64,000 bases of DNA. It comes from Silene conica (Eukaryota; Streptophyta; Magnoliopsida; Caryophyllales; Caryophyllaceae). Both the position numbers and the translations under genes were made by a program. Below the pieces are notes generated by a model. The model did no database searches. It saw only the letters and a program-made list of their open reading frames with translations, and was not told the origin of the DNA. The stretch covers positions 37,578,790 to 37,642,789 of the forward strand of contig CM055314.2 in assembly GCA_029255685.2 (NCBI GenBank), in the 5' to 3' direction. Positions 24,917-36,052 of the stretch are shown piece by piece (position 1 is the stretch's first letter; the number at the start of each line of letters is the position of its first letter).

Positions 24917-25825
24917 TCAACATAAAATTGGGATAGTTATCGTACCAATTGGAAGAATTTTCCCAGCTTTGAGATCGCTGAGATACTTGGAACAGTTCCT
25001 CTTCCAATGTCCTTTGCCATTGCAATAAAAGCATTTAGCTCCCTTATGAGGGTTCTTCTTGGAATTGGAGGTGCTTGCCTCAGAAGATACTTTCTTTGAA
25101 CCTTTGGAAGGTTGCTTCCCCTTTGACTTACCCTTCCTCTTGAACTTTCCTTTGCTCTTAACATCAATGTTGAGCACATCCTTAGGGGCGCTAATATTTA
25201 GGCCCATATCCCTTTCAGCTTGCACGATCATATTGTGCAATTCATCGAGAGAGATGTCTTGGTTTCTCATGTTGAAATTCACCCGGAATTGTACATAAGT
25301 TTTCACCTTAGACAAGGAGTGGAGGATTCTGTCAATCACAAGTTCCTTAGGAATGTCCACTTGATTCATCCTTAGGGTTTCTACATGCTCAATTAACTTG
25401 AGCACATGTGGGCTAACCTTTTGCCCCTCCTTAAGGTTGAGATCAAAGAAGGCCGATGCCGCCTCGTATTGGACAATTCTCGAAGCCTTTGAGAACATTG
25501 TCACAAGCCTGGCGTAGATCTCATAGGCCGTGCCAATCTTTATGGCACTCCTTTGGAGTTCCGGCTCCATCGAGAAGATCAAAACATTTTTGATTGCCGC
25601 AGACTCCTTCTGATAAGTATCATAGAGTCGCCTTGCTGCGGCGGTGGCATTTTCTGCAGGTTCAGGAGGTGGTTCTTCGATGAGGTATTCGGTCTTACCG
25701 TCACCTTGTGCTGCCAACAAAAGTTGGGCATCCCAATCGGCAAAGTTTGCCCCATTCTTTTCTAGCTTACAACGATCCATGAAGGAACGTAACCATGAAG
25801 TGTTTGTAGTAGTGGTAGCGGTCAT
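24917..25825 (-). CDS. gag: Gag protein of X1 (Copia-type)
   Basis: A 302-residue open frame. The N-terminus (SWLRSFMDRCKL, then GANFADWDAQL) and the central region match the Copia-type Gag/UBN2 family. A Lys/Ser-rich basic stretch (about 225-265) is followed by a CCHC zinc knuckle (CFYCNGKGHWKRNC, about 268-281), which binds RNA in related Gags. The frame ends shortly after the knuckle, and no protease, integrase or RT follows in the 541 bp before the C1 insertion. The protein would form virus-like particles that package its RNA, with enzymes supplied in trans. The start ATG is followed by a short Thr-rich N-terminus. The alternative overlapping frames are shadows. Confidence 0.85.
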   Translation of the reverse strand: MTATTTTNTSWLRSFMDRCKLEKNGANFADWDAQLLLAAQGDGKTEYLIEEPPPEPAENATAAARRLYDTYQKESAAIKNVLIFSMEPELQRSAIKIGTAYEIYARLVTMFSKASRIVQYEAASAFFDLNLKEGQKVSPHVLKLIEHVETLRMNQVDIPKELVIDRILHSLSKVKTYVQFRVNFNMRNQDISLDELHNMIVQAERDMGLNISAPKDVLNIDVKSKGKFKRKGKSKGKQPSKGSKKVSSEASTSNSKKNPHKGAKCFYCNGKGHWKRNCSKYLSDLKAGKILPIGTITIPILC

Positions 25826-28289
25826 GATTGATATTGATTTGAAGACTTAACTACAAAATTTTCAAACATATGAAGAAATTAAATGCTAATCGTTTTTATG
25901 TTCATTTTAACTTGTAAACATATTTATCAAGCTAATGCATCTATAAAATGACCTCTATCCAATTTTATAAATGATTCCAAGACCCAAACCCATACCCCCG
26001 AAATCGTGAACCACTGGAACTCTGACCCAATGATATGGTTTGGTGGGTTTAAATAAACCGGTTCTACCCTAGAACTCTTGGTTGATGACAAATCATAATT
26101 TATACATCTTAGCCCGGAACACATTGACCACTGGTCCTCTACACTTCCGTTGAGTACAAACCAAATTTCAATTGCATCGAAAAGCGATCCGTCCACAGGA
26201 CTGAATCCATCTCATCGCCCCACTTATCCTACGTAATGAGGTTCGTACTGCCCACTGGACTAGCACCACCCCACGAAATAGAAGCTCATGGGTTCTACTA
26301 TTTGGTAAGGCTTATTCTCAATTGTTTTGTTTAATATAGAGGTCTTGTCAATTTATTATCTATCTCCTTTAAGTGAATTAAATTGGTGAACTCGATAATT
26401 ATAATTGACACGGTCGTTTTTAACGATCTAAACTAATATGCATGTTTATGGCGATTTGGCTTATGCATGCAAACATATTAAAAATGCAAAAATAAAAGAA
26501 ATAAAGTAATAAAATCCTAGTATGGCCTTCCTAGTAATAGTAAAAACTAATTAACTATTACAAATTCGGAAACCAACTCCATGGTCCCTTGAACTTCATT
26601 GGCACGCCATCCAAGAAAACACCGTCTTGTCGAAACTTCTTTCCGAATGGCACCGTCTTTTTGATCTTCGGAATTACAATAAAATAATACAACTATTCTA
26701 TTTGTAAAACTGAAAATTAAATTAAATTACAAACCCGTGATACGAGATCACATAAATTACAACCGAATCAATATTCCCTTTCATTACGGGTAATATTGAT
26801 TAAAACTAAGGCCCTACTAAGAAAATTACATAATTCCAAATTATATAAATAACATTCAAATATGACAATCATAAAATTGCAATAATAAAATATGTATGCA
26901 CATGCTCAATTTTTAATGCCAAATCGCCTTATGGGAGCAAATATCTCATATTTGTTTACGGTTTTTACGGATATGCGCGATTTTAACTATTAAAATCATC
27001 AAAATTACATAAATCTAATTTATGTCCAAGTTAATCATCCCAACATACTTTAGGAATCAATGTTTAGTCTCTACTAATGTTTGATCATGATTTAACTTGA
27101 TTTTGCATTATTGTTCATAAATTACTTGTATTTTCGGGAAAAACAAACAAAATATGGCCAAATGAGTCAATAAAATTTGAAATTTAAAATTCAAAAATTT
27201 TAAACTTTCTGGAAATTTTCTAAAAATTCAGAAATTAATAAAATGGCCTTATGCAAATATTTATGGTTTATTTGTTAAATAAATCGTATAAAAGCCGTTT
27301 TTATGGTTAAAAATCCGATTTAAATTAAAAAAACTTGCAATAATTTACCATAAATATTTAGTCATCCTAAAACAAATATATTAGAACCTGAAAAAGACCA
27401 AAAATTACAGACCATGCTCGAAATTTTTATTTTACGACTCATAAATTACGATTATTAACTAATTAACTCAAATAATCATAAAAACAGAAACTTTTTGATA
27501 TCCAACTTTTAGATCTGATGTTCCTATTATATAAGACATATGTGGGTAAAATGTTATGCCATAATATTAAGATTAACTATTTTTAACACAATAAGTCATT
27601 ATTTATCCGATTTCAACTATTAAAATCATAAATCATGCATCACTTGAGAATAAATTGTCAAAACTTATATACATACTTTAAATATTGCATGTGACATTGT
27701 GTTAAATTTTTATGGCAAAATTCCAACTATAACTATTAAAGTCGAATTTGAGTCACTATTAATACGATTTTTACTATAAAAATCATTAATCATGCAAAAC
27801 AAGTCCAATAAATCCGAAAATTTATACAGGTATTTTATATATTGCATGTGACTTCTCATAAAAATTTTAAGGTCAAATTCGAAATATAACCTTCTATACC
27901 CATTTTTACTCATATTATGACTATTTATCTCATAAAATTCATAATCCATGCATAATAACTCCATTTCTTACGAAAATTCATATACAATATATAAAATATG
28001 CATGTGAGAACATATCAAAAAATCTCGGCCAGAAACTATGTTTAGCTATTTGTCCCATTAATTGTTGTTTAAAACCGATTTAAACTACAAAATATACAAA
28101 TAAATATAAAAATGAACAATAAAAATCCATAAAATTATTTTTATGTCCTAAAACCATTTTAGAATCAGAAACTTTAACATGCAAAATTATTTTGTGATTT
28201 ATCATAATAAATACAATAATTTCGAAAAATATATGTTAATCCGTTTTAACATAAATCATGAATCCGATCATGCATGCAACAACCGTAAT
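25826..28289 (-). other. Long untranslated leader of X1
   Basis: About 2.46 kb of very AT-rich DNA between primer site and gag, conserved in layout in X2, X3 and X4. No coding sequence. The half next to the primer site contains four degenerate repeat units about 155 bp long (27536-28010). The half next to gag contains a short conserved block around 26578-26660 (aaccaactcc, ggtcccttgaacttca, ccgtcttg). Confidence 0.7.
27536..28010 (-). repeat. Degenerate ~155-bp tandem repeat in X1 leader
   Basis: The marker gcatgtgac, preceded by taaatatt-like sequence, recurs at about 27536 (degenerate), 27686, 27844 and 28000, spacings 150, 158 and 156 bp. Each unit also carries a block like gatttttactataaaaatcat. 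The same periodic block is seen in the leaders of X2, X3 and X4. Confidence 0.6.
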
Positions 28290-28303
28290 GCTCTGATACC
28301 ACT
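28290..28303 (-). other. Primer binding site of X1 (tRNA-iMet)
   Basis: On the minus strand AGTGGTATCAGAGC directly follows the LTR end and is complementary to initiator tRNA-Met. Confidence 0.88.
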
Positions 28304-29786
28304 TGTTGGGAACTAAGTTCCTGATTTTATAGTCAAAACTAATGTGAGTTTTGTTTCTTTAAGTTTAGGTTATAAAACTTAATAAGATCTTATGCATGCA
28401 TGATGATATCATAAGATGTGATTGTCCTTACATTGGTTTTAGAAGGTTTATACTCAATAATCACCTATTACTTGAGTCTTCAATAACCGAAATACCCTTA
28501 TAACGATCTAACAAAAATCGTCTCCAAAAGATACGTATCAAGGACCCGATCTCAAACTAACACCAATTTTGTTACTAGAAAATTAGTATTAGTATACTAG
28601 AATTAATAATAATATTACTCTTATAATATTATTAACATGGAAATAATTTATTTTCTTAAGAAACTATTTTGCTTAGAAAACTTAGAGAGAATGATGTTGT
28701 AGTAATGTGAGATAAGTAAGCATGAACTAACTACTACTACTATTAGTGAGTTGTGTATGTGTGTATTATATAGAGCAATATATGCTCTCATTTGAGTGCA
28801 TTAGGCCGGCCAAAACCAAGCCAAGAGGGAGCCAATGCATGCTCCCTATGCTCTTACAAAAAGTGAGAAATATGCCTTACATATTCCCTTTGTCTTACAC
28901 ACTCAACCATCTTATATACTTACACACACAACTACCACATACACTACACCTACACGGCTGAAATGAGGTCTAATATGGACCCATTTTATCTTTGTCAATA
29001 GTGTTAATTTGTACCATGTCACACGTACATGTCCCATAACACATGACCCAATTTGTTAATTGTGCAATTTTAACTATTAAAATTCATAATTTACAAATTT
29101 ATTACATTTAAATAATTACACTAATAATTTCGAGATTATTATTGTATAAAAATGTAATGTCATAATTTAATTACAACTCTTTGTAGTTTTATGATCAACT
29201 GTGTTCATTCTCAATTTAATCGTTTCCCGAACGAATAAATAAAAACCGAGTGATAAAACAATTTTATTACTTTGACTATTATTTTTATAATCCCATTATA
29301 AAATATTCGTCATGTAAAAATTATTTCCAAATTTCCAGTTATTAATTAATTCGTATCCAATACGATATTAATTAATTATTCCATTGAGACGGAATTCCCT
29401 AAAGATATGACCTTAAGGGATCAACTGATCACCACCATCTTATGACGATAATGTCAAACTCTAGACAGCCAATCATTATCGGTAAATGTTGATCAGTTGA
29501 CTTTAAAAGAGTAATGATACGTGTCTATTTTATGATGTTTTACATCTATTTTTACACGTATTTAGTCGCTCATTTACTATGTTTTAGCCTTTATTTCCCA
29601 CAAATTGTGTACTTTCGTATTTTTATGCACTTTTGCAGATTTATGCGGAAAAGAGACGATTTAGCACCAAATCCATATCCTCAAGTCTTTTGTATAATTA
29701 AGGAATAAATGGAAAGTCAACTGGAGTCAAAGTCAAAGTGCCAAAAGTCAAAACACGAAGAAATCCGAAGACTTCCGTGCAGAAGG

Positions 29787-29921
29787 GGTCGACCGACCAG
29801 CAAAACGGGTCGGCCGACCAGGCCCGATTTTCATAAAGTCCAATTTTCACGAAAGAGCCGGAAATAAAAGAAGCCCAGCAGGAAGTGGTCGACCGACCAG
29901 TTATACGGGTCGGCCGACCAG
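29787..29921. repeat. Phased palindrome pairs in A1 5' LTR, first array
   Basis: Sites GGTCGACCGACC or GGTCGGCCGACC start at 29787 and 29808, and again at 29887 and 29908. Within each pair the step is exactly 21 bp, and the two pairs are exactly 100 bp apart. The nine-base spacers differ between the pairs. Confidence 0.93.
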
Positions 29922-30375
29922 ATTGAAGCCCATACGATTTCTTTTCGGAAATAAAGTAGAATTAGAATTTTAAGGAAACTCTTAGTTTTTACCCTATATA
30001 AACAAATCTTGTGATTAGGGTTAGGTATGCTTTATCATATATCATCTTCTACCATCTAGTTCATCTTTTTATCATTATTCAAGAATTCTCAAGCATTCAA
30101 TAAAGTTTATTCAGTTCTGCCTTAAATCCAATTGTGGTAATTATTCTCTAATCTAGTTTTATTATAGTTCTTGTTTTTATTACAATTGTTAAGTTAGAAT
30201 CCCAAGCTTTATTTGAATCTTGCATGCTTAGTTTATTTACTATGTTCTTCATGTTTATTCCCAATTTCATATTCATCTTAACAATCATGAGTAACTAATT
30301 TTCATATGTTAGGATGTAGGGAATAATATGCATAGGTAGATAAAAATCCGAAAACCCGACCTGTAGCAGGACCAC

Positions 30376-30449
30376 GGTCGGCCGACTGAAATAGTCGGTC
30401 GGTCGACCGAGGCCGTGGTCGGCCGACTGGAGTAGCCGGTCGGTCGACC
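30376..30449. repeat. Phased palindrome array in A1 5' LTR, four sites
   Basis: Sites with cores TCGGCCGA, TCGGTCGA, TCGGCCGA and TCGGTCGA start at 30376, 30397, 30417 and 30438 (steps 21, 20, 21). Orientation is opposite to the first array. Confidence 0.92.
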
Positions 30450-31050
30450 ACTCGCGTCTGTTTTCTTATTTCGCCTTTTCTTGTAAATTATAATATCCTG
30501 CAATGAGACCAATAGGAGACTTGTAGGATGTTAGTAATGACCTACCCAAGATTGAAAGATACGGGAAGGGCATTGGTTTACACCTTAAGACGGACAGGTT
30601 ACTCAAGGCTGAAAGGTATGTAACCTGGGATTTAGGAATCACCCTTATTGTTGACACCCAATAATTGTGAGACCTAGGAACTAATAGCATAGGCCGAAAG
30701 GAGCTATTAGGTAGCATAGACCTAAAAAGATATGTTACACCCCCTTACGCGACTGCAATACATGTTGACCTTAGGATTTATTTTACCTTAGCTATTTATT
30801 ACCCGAACATCCTAGCATCCTCTTTTATTATATTTTATTCTCGTCTTTTATTATTTGTTTATTTTAATCCTTGCTTTAGACTTAGTAATCAACCAATCAA
30901 ACCCCCAAAATTGTTACCTTTAAACATTAACATTAAGACAATAAACATTCCCCACCTCTTTGTGGTTCGACCCTGACTTTCACTATCTATTGTTAAGGTT
31001 AGGAATTATAAATTTTATCTTTGGTACCCTCAACGACGGGCATCAAATTT

Positions 31051-31068
31051 TGGCGCCGTTGCCGGGGA
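31051..31068 (+). other. Primer binding site of A1 (tRNA-Asp)
   Basis: TGGCGCCGTTGCCGGGGA lies five bases after the 5' LTR and matches the tRNA-Asp primer site typical of Athila and Tat elements. Confidence 0.9.
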
Positions 31069-31168
31069 GGTGACGCCAGTGTTTATTGTTTTTTGTTTTT
31101 TGTTTCTCTTTGTTTAAGGAACTTTTTGTTCCTTAAACCTTCTCACCTTTTTCTTGTAGTTTCCTCTT

Positions 31169-34039
31169 ATGCGCAGGTCAATTCAAGGAGAACTCCTACC
31201 ACTTGATATCGAAATTGAGAGGACTCTTAGGGAAAGAAGAAAGCAGCTTCTAGCAAATCAAGAGGGAGGGTCACCATCCTCTTTATTTCAGGAAGACCTT
31301 TTTGAGTTATCACCATCTTCACCAAAAACACCACCTTCGCAACCGAATTCACCCATCAATCCACTTTCACCAAAAACACCACCTTCCACCTACTTTCCAG
31401 TTTTTCCTAAAGAAGAAGATAACATGACAGAAGAAGCTACTATTGCCAGTCACTCTATGCCTCGGGCAAAGGACCTATACAAAGGGTTCACTTTACCTGC
31501 AGGTACTGGGAAGCCATTCGAGGCCAAGCCTGCCTATATTACTATGGTTGAAAGAAACCAATTTGGAGGCTCGGCCAATGAGGATGCAGCTAAGCATATT
31601 GAAATCTTCACAGATTACATATGCTCTATAGCACCCCCAGAAGGAGTGACGCAGGATCAGCTTAAACAGACCATGTTTATCTTCTCCCTTAGGGACTCTG
31701 CGAGAGAATGGTACAGAGACCTTGACCGCACTGCTGCGGGAGTTACAGATTGGAACACCTTAGCCCTAGCTTTCTACAGGAAATACTATTCTGCATCAAA
31801 GACTAATGCCTTAAGAGCGCAGATCACTAATTTCAAGCAAGGACCCAATGAAGACTTTAGCGAGGCATGGGACAGGTTCAAGAGACTTGTTCGATCCATA
31901 CCACATCACGGATTCGAACAATGGTTTCTTTGCAACCAGTTCTACAATGGCCTCTATGATGACAACAGGGCCTACTTAGATGCTGCAGCTAATGGAAGAT
32001 TCCAGGATAATTCAGGAGAGACTAAAGGTCTCAAGTTAATAGAAGATGTTGCTGTGCACCGCGCTGAGCATGGTACTTCCAGAGGAAATCAGAGAAAATC
32101 AGAGTACAACCTGGCAGCAATTGAGGCCTTAACGGCCAAGCTAGAAAAATTTGAGGCTGCAGGAAAGCTCGATCTAGGGAGTGGAAGCAAGGGAGGAATA
32201 TACCAGGTGAACGCCGTTCAGGACGGACCCTTTGCTTGTGAGAGGTGCGGTGGAGAAGGGCATGTGTCAAAGTTCTGCACTTCATCTAATGAAACATGTG
32301 CCGCTTTTCAGCATTATCGTGGGAACAATTTCTATGATCCAAATAATAACAATGTCCATCCCAACTTAAGGTGGACAAGCCAGAATGTTCAAAACCCACA
32401 GCACATGCAACCTCAGCAAAATTCCACATATGTACCCCCACATAAACAGAATTTCCAAAGACCACCTTTCAACCCTCAACCACCTTCTAATCCACCACCC
32501 AACACAGATGCTCTTATCCAAAATCTTATTGGATTGGTTCAGAAGGAGTCACAGGCTAGAGAGGCAGGGATGAAGATGTTGGAGTCCCAGATTGCTCAGA
32601 TCGCGAGCAAGAGTGACACCAGGGCTCCGGGTCAACTTCCAACCAAACCTGACCAGAAGAAGGAGACCCTAAACGTCGTAACCCTGCGAAGTGGTACTAA
32701 AGTGGGGGCTGAGAGAGAAAAAACAGCGAGTGGCAGCAAAGTCGGTCGACCGACCGAAGAATCTGGTCGACCGACCGCGGAGCAGGATCCGAAAATTTTG
32801 CCTGAACAGGAGACTGGTCGACCGACCGAGAATACTGGTCGACCGACCACAGAAGCAGAGCCCGAAGTTCCCTTTCGTCCAGAATTGCCGAATAACTTAA
32901 GGGATTTTCTTTTCCGGGGTGATAAGACCCCCAGGTTTTTAAAAAGGGCCGCAAATACGGAATCCTCAGCTGCTCCCTTTCCAGAGAGACTCGTGCCTTC
33001 GAAGGATCAGGTATCTTTTGACAAATTTAAAGATGTAATTCGTTCATTAAATGTTCAAGTTCCATTTTTAGAATTAGTTCAACAAGTTCCTTCTTATCTA
33101 AAATTCATGAGACAGCTTTTGTCAAGAAAGAGGTCTCTAGAAAAGGTTGAGTCTGTGGCTCTCACTGAAGAGTCATCTAGCTTTTTAACTCATGTCATTG
33201 CCCCTCATAAATTAGAAGACCCTGGAAGTTTTTCTGTCCCCTGTAATATAGGAACCTTCCCAGTTAAAAAGGCTTTATGCGACCTAGGTGCTAGTATAAG
33301 TGTCATGCCCCTAAGCGTTGCCTTAAAACTAGGAATGACCGAATTTGCAGTGACCAGCATGACAGTCCAGATGGCTGATCGCACATCTATGGAACCTATA
33401 GGGGTGTTAGAAAACATCCCTGTGCGTATTGACAGGTTTTTCTTCCCAGTAGACTTTGTTGTTTTGGACATCCCAGAGGATGCCCATATACCCATAATTC
33501 TAGGAAGACCCTTTCTTCACACTGCAGGTGCCATTATAGATGTAGGCACTGGAACTCTAACCTTCAAGGTAGGCAAACATTCTATCATCTATGGCCTATC
33601 CTATAGGAAGAAGGATGCTATGACCCCCATCACATGTAATGCTATAACTTCTGAGAAGAAGTATGAGGTCATCACTACTTCTCCACCTTTATTACCTGTT
33701 CCTGTATCTGTTTTTACACCTCCGCCCCAGATTGGGAGCAATAGGGAGGACACTTCTATCATGACTATTGCAGGAACTGGTTTGGGGAAACCCAAGGAGA
33801 AGGAAGTTATCATCCAGAGAGGAGGAATGGGATGCCTGAGCTATGAAGAAGATGAGGATCCAGACGTCGTGGATCGAGAAGAGAAAAAGAAGAGGAGGCA
33901 GGCTCAAGAAGAGAGACCGTCGCATATGCTTTGCGACGGAGGAAAGAAGATGTGTTTTGCCACTGAAGCAAAAACTGTGGAGACTACGGCGTGCCGTCAG
34001 AAGCCGTGGTCGGATATCTTCCGCATCTTTAGCGGATAG
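31169..34039 (+). CDS. gag-pro: Athila Gag-protease polyprotein of A1
   Basis: A 956-residue open frame. An Athila Gag domain spans about residues 95-290 (typical words KGFTLPAGTGKPFEAKP and SAREWYRDL), with a CCHC knuckle at about 357-370 (CERCGGEGHVSKFC). Then comes a Pro/Asn-rich linker and a retropepsin-like domain with DLGASISVMP at about 708-717. Between linker and protease the palindromes at 32744-32848 are read in frame as four GRPT-headed heptads. No RT or integrase follows, although Athila elements normally continue into pol. The protein would form particles, with polymerase and integrase supplied by an autonomous relative. The start is the first in-frame ATG about 100 bp after the primer site. 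Confidence 0.88.
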   Translation: MRRSIQGELLPLDIEIERTLRERRKQLLANQEGGSPSSLFQEDLFELSPSSPKTPPSQPNSPINPLSPKTPPSTYFPVFPKEEDNMTEEATIASHSMPRAKDLYKGFTLPAGTGKPFEAKPAYITMVERNQFGGSANEDAAKHIEIFTDYICSIAPPEGVTQDQLKQTMFIFSLRDSAREWYRDLDRTAAGVTDWNTLALAFYRKYYSASKTNALRAQITNFKQGPNEDFSEAWDRFKRLVRSIPHHGFEQWFLCNQFYNGLYDDNRAYLDAAANGRFQDNSGETKGLKLIEDVAVHRAEHGTSRGNQRKSEYNLAAIEALTAKLEKFEAAGKLDLGSGSKGGIYQVNAVQDGPFACERCGGEGHVSKFCTSSNETCAAFQHYRGNNFYDPNNNNVHPNLRWTSQNVQNPQHMQPQQNSTYVPPHKQNFQRPPFNPQPPSNPPPNTDALIQNLIGLVQKESQAREAGMKMLESQIAQIASKSDTRAPGQLPTKPDQKKETLNVVTLRSGTKVGAEREKTASGSKVGRPTEESGRPTAEQDPKILPEQETGRPTENTGRPTTEAEPEVPFRPELPNNLRDFLFRGDKTPRFLKRAANTESSAAPFPERLVPSKDQVSFDKFKDVIRSLNVQVPFLELVQQVPSYLKFMRQLLSRKRSLEKVESVALTEESSSFLTHVIAPHKLEDPGSFSVPCNIGTFPVKKALCDLGASISVMPLSVALKLGMTEFAVTSMTVQMADRTSMEPIGVLENIPVRIDRFFFPVDFVVLDIPEDAHIPIILGRPFLHTAGAIIDVGTGTLTFKVGKHSIIYGLSYRKKDAMTPITCNAITSEKKYEVITTSPPLLPVPVSVFTPPPQIGSNREDTSIMTIAGTGLGKPKEKEVIIQRGGMGCLSYEEDEDPDVVDREEKKKRRQAQEERPSHMLCDGGKKMCFATEAKTVETTACRQKPWSDIFRIFSG
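32744..32848. repeat. Phased palindromes inside A1 coding sequence
   Basis: GGTCGACCGACC starts at 32744, 32765, 32816 and 32837. Both pairs have exactly 21-bp steps, equal to seven codons. Spacers are nine bases and differ. Confidence 0.93.
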
Positions 34040-34218
34040 TTGTTTTTAAATTGCAGTTTTAAGACAATTTACTCCATGTTGTGTGAAACTTTTTAGTTTT
34101 GTTTGCTAGTAGTTAAGACTTTTAGAATCGTTTCGGCATCTCGCGCATTGTTGGGCGCGCATATTTTCTTGCTTTTTCAGGATTTCCGAGAAAAAACGAA
34201 GACCTCCAGGACGCAGAT

Positions 34219-34330
34219 GGTCGACCGACCAGAATCATCAGTCGGTCGACCAGAGGCACTGTACCGCAGATTTTTTTTTTTCCCGCTGTTCACAGGAGGT
34301 CGATCGACCAGAAACACCGGTCGGTCGACC
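34219..34330. repeat. Phased palindrome pairs in A1 3' region
   Basis: Sites start at 34219 and 34240, and at 34298 and 34319. Both steps are 21 bp. The third is the perfect palindrome GGTCGATCGACC, whose core TCGATCGA is identical to that of the C1 sites. Confidence 0.92.
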
Positions 34331-35359
34331 TACTGTCCACTGCAGACTTTCGTTTCGCTTCCTCGGAACTCGTGAAATCAACTTGGGTACTTGAGTGGCA
34401 CTGCTAGCCACCAAAACCTCCCAGCTTACGCTGGTTTGGGGAGGTTTTTCTCATGCATCTTTTAACCCAGTGAGTTCTTTCCAGTTTTTCCTTTATTTTA
34501 TTTTACTTGCATTTGTCTTTTAATTTTCTGAAACCTTTACTTAGGCTAATGCACAATGGGGACATTGTGCGGGTTGGTTTGGGGAATGGTTTCGTGTTAC
34601 GTGCATTGCATTTTGTCACACGTTTATTGCATTTCTGTCTTGCATCGTTCTTTTCTTTATTTTCCTTATATATACAAAAATTCAAAAAAAAAAAAAAAAA
34701 AAAATTAAAAAAAAAATTCAAAAATTCCAAAAAATGCACGTTTATTTTAGCATATAGGTCGAGTCGGAACGAAAGTATTTCAAGGATGATTTAGCTATCT
34801 TACATGTTTATGCCTTTACCTTGCCTTGTCAACTTGTTTTAGTATGAAAGTCTTTTGCATATCTACGAGTTTTTGTCAATTTGTATATCTTGAGACTTGA
34901 CTTATACCTTGGCGACCTATTATACATTCTAAGGTTTAGAGCTTATTTCCTGGTTTCATTCTTAAACCAGTTGTCTAGGATGTGAGTAGTACTCCCCTTG
35001 GAACATGTTACATCAATATGCATAAACATGAACTTGAATTGCTATATACTTGTTCTACTATCTCGTTTTGTGAGTCTTGGTACGTGCATTTGGGATCCCT
35101 TCTCTCAAATTTACCCATAAGCTTCACATAGCCAAAATTGCCTTTTTATTCCCCCAAAACTACATCCCATACTTAGCCTACCCTTCCAAGCTAGTATTTG
35201 TGGTCTTTGGTTTATTTTTTTGAGGCATCTTGGTTTGTATGCTATTATGAGCAAAAAGAGAAAAGAAAGAAAGAAAGCAAGAAAAGAAAAAGAACAGAAA
35301 ATTCAAAGAAAGAGAGAAAAGAAAAACGAAAAAAAAAAGGAGAAAAAAATACGAAAGTC

Positions 35360-35392
35360 AGTCGACCGACCACATACACAGGTCGGCCGACC
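35360..35392. repeat. Phased palindrome pair near A1 3' end
   Basis: AGTCGACCGACC at 35360 and GGTCGGCCGACC at 35381, step 21 bp. Confidence 0.9.
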
Positions 35393-36052
35393 AACTGGCA
35401 CCATCAGAAAAAATTTCGTTCCAAGAAATTCCTTTCTTTTATTTGTTATCACTCCCGTACTTCATTCAAAAATATTTGGGAGTCCTTTCTTATTTAATGT
35501 GAGAGTTGTGCCACAAGAAAAAAGAAAAGGCACTTTCTTAATATCAAAAAGTCGTGAAATATGTTGTTGGGAACCGGTTTTACTAGCTTGGCTACTAACC
35601 CCACAAATCCAAAAACATCTTAACCACTTTTACCTTTTACCTCACATAACTTTCGTACCTCATTTGCATGTATCTAGGCCATTTAATGAGATTGTTATAC
35701 AAAATTGTAGAATTCTTGTTCATGTTAGATTGCAGGCATGTTTCCATAGGTCGCAGTTAGGTGAGTGTCTCTACAAAATTACTTCTTTCTATCTTCTACA
35801 TATACTCACCCTTTGCTTCATGAGTGTCTCGAGCGTACCGCGAGAGTCCATGGTATAAGTCTCTATAGTCTTTATGTTTTCAAGTTTGACGACCCTATAA
35901 CTCGTTTGCATGATTTGAATATTATCTCATTTTGTTCTTGGCATTGGTTTAGGCTTACATGTAAATTTCGCTCTGAGATTGAAATCGTTCCATTAGTTAA
36001 GATCGAGTCTATTTCTTGCTTGAGGGCAAGCAAGGGTTTGGTTTGGGGAATT

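Larger units (their letters stand above)
29515..31045 (+). repeat. 5' LTR of A1
   Basis: 1531 bp, TGATACGTGTC to CGGGCATCA, same length as the 3' copy. It contains eight 12-base palindrome-like sites in two arrays (29787-29921 and 30376-30449). Confidence 0.92.
34040..36052 (+). other. A1 3' non-coding region and polypurine tract
   Basis: Two kilobases without family-recognisable coding sequence where pol would be expected. It contains palindrome pairs (34219-34330 and 35360-35392), an A-rich run (about 34685-34735), a purine-rich AAAGAA tract (about 35246-35350) and, at its end, the purine tract GGTTTGGGGAATTT before the 3' LTR. A 212-residue open frame at 35220-35858 begins in the low-complexity purine tract and looks spurious. 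Confidence 0.75.

Noticed and set aside
25826-28289. AT-rich region as a satellite array or centromeric repeat
   Set aside because: The ~155-bp periodicity is limited to about four degenerate units and is confined to the leader of X elements between primer site and gag.
29787-30449. CRISPR-like repeat array
   Set aside because: Repeats are 12 bp with nine-base spacers in a plant retroelement LTR, with no cas genes or leader. The architecture does not fit.
34685-34735. Poly-A tail of a LINE or SINE
   Set aside because: No RT/endonuclease sequence, no polymerase III boxes and no target duplication around it. It is an A-rich run within A1.
35220-35858. A 212-residue open frame in the A1 3' region as a possible gene
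   Set aside because: It starts in a purine-rich AAAGAA low-complexity tract, has no domain, and lies in the non-coding part of A1. A chance frame.
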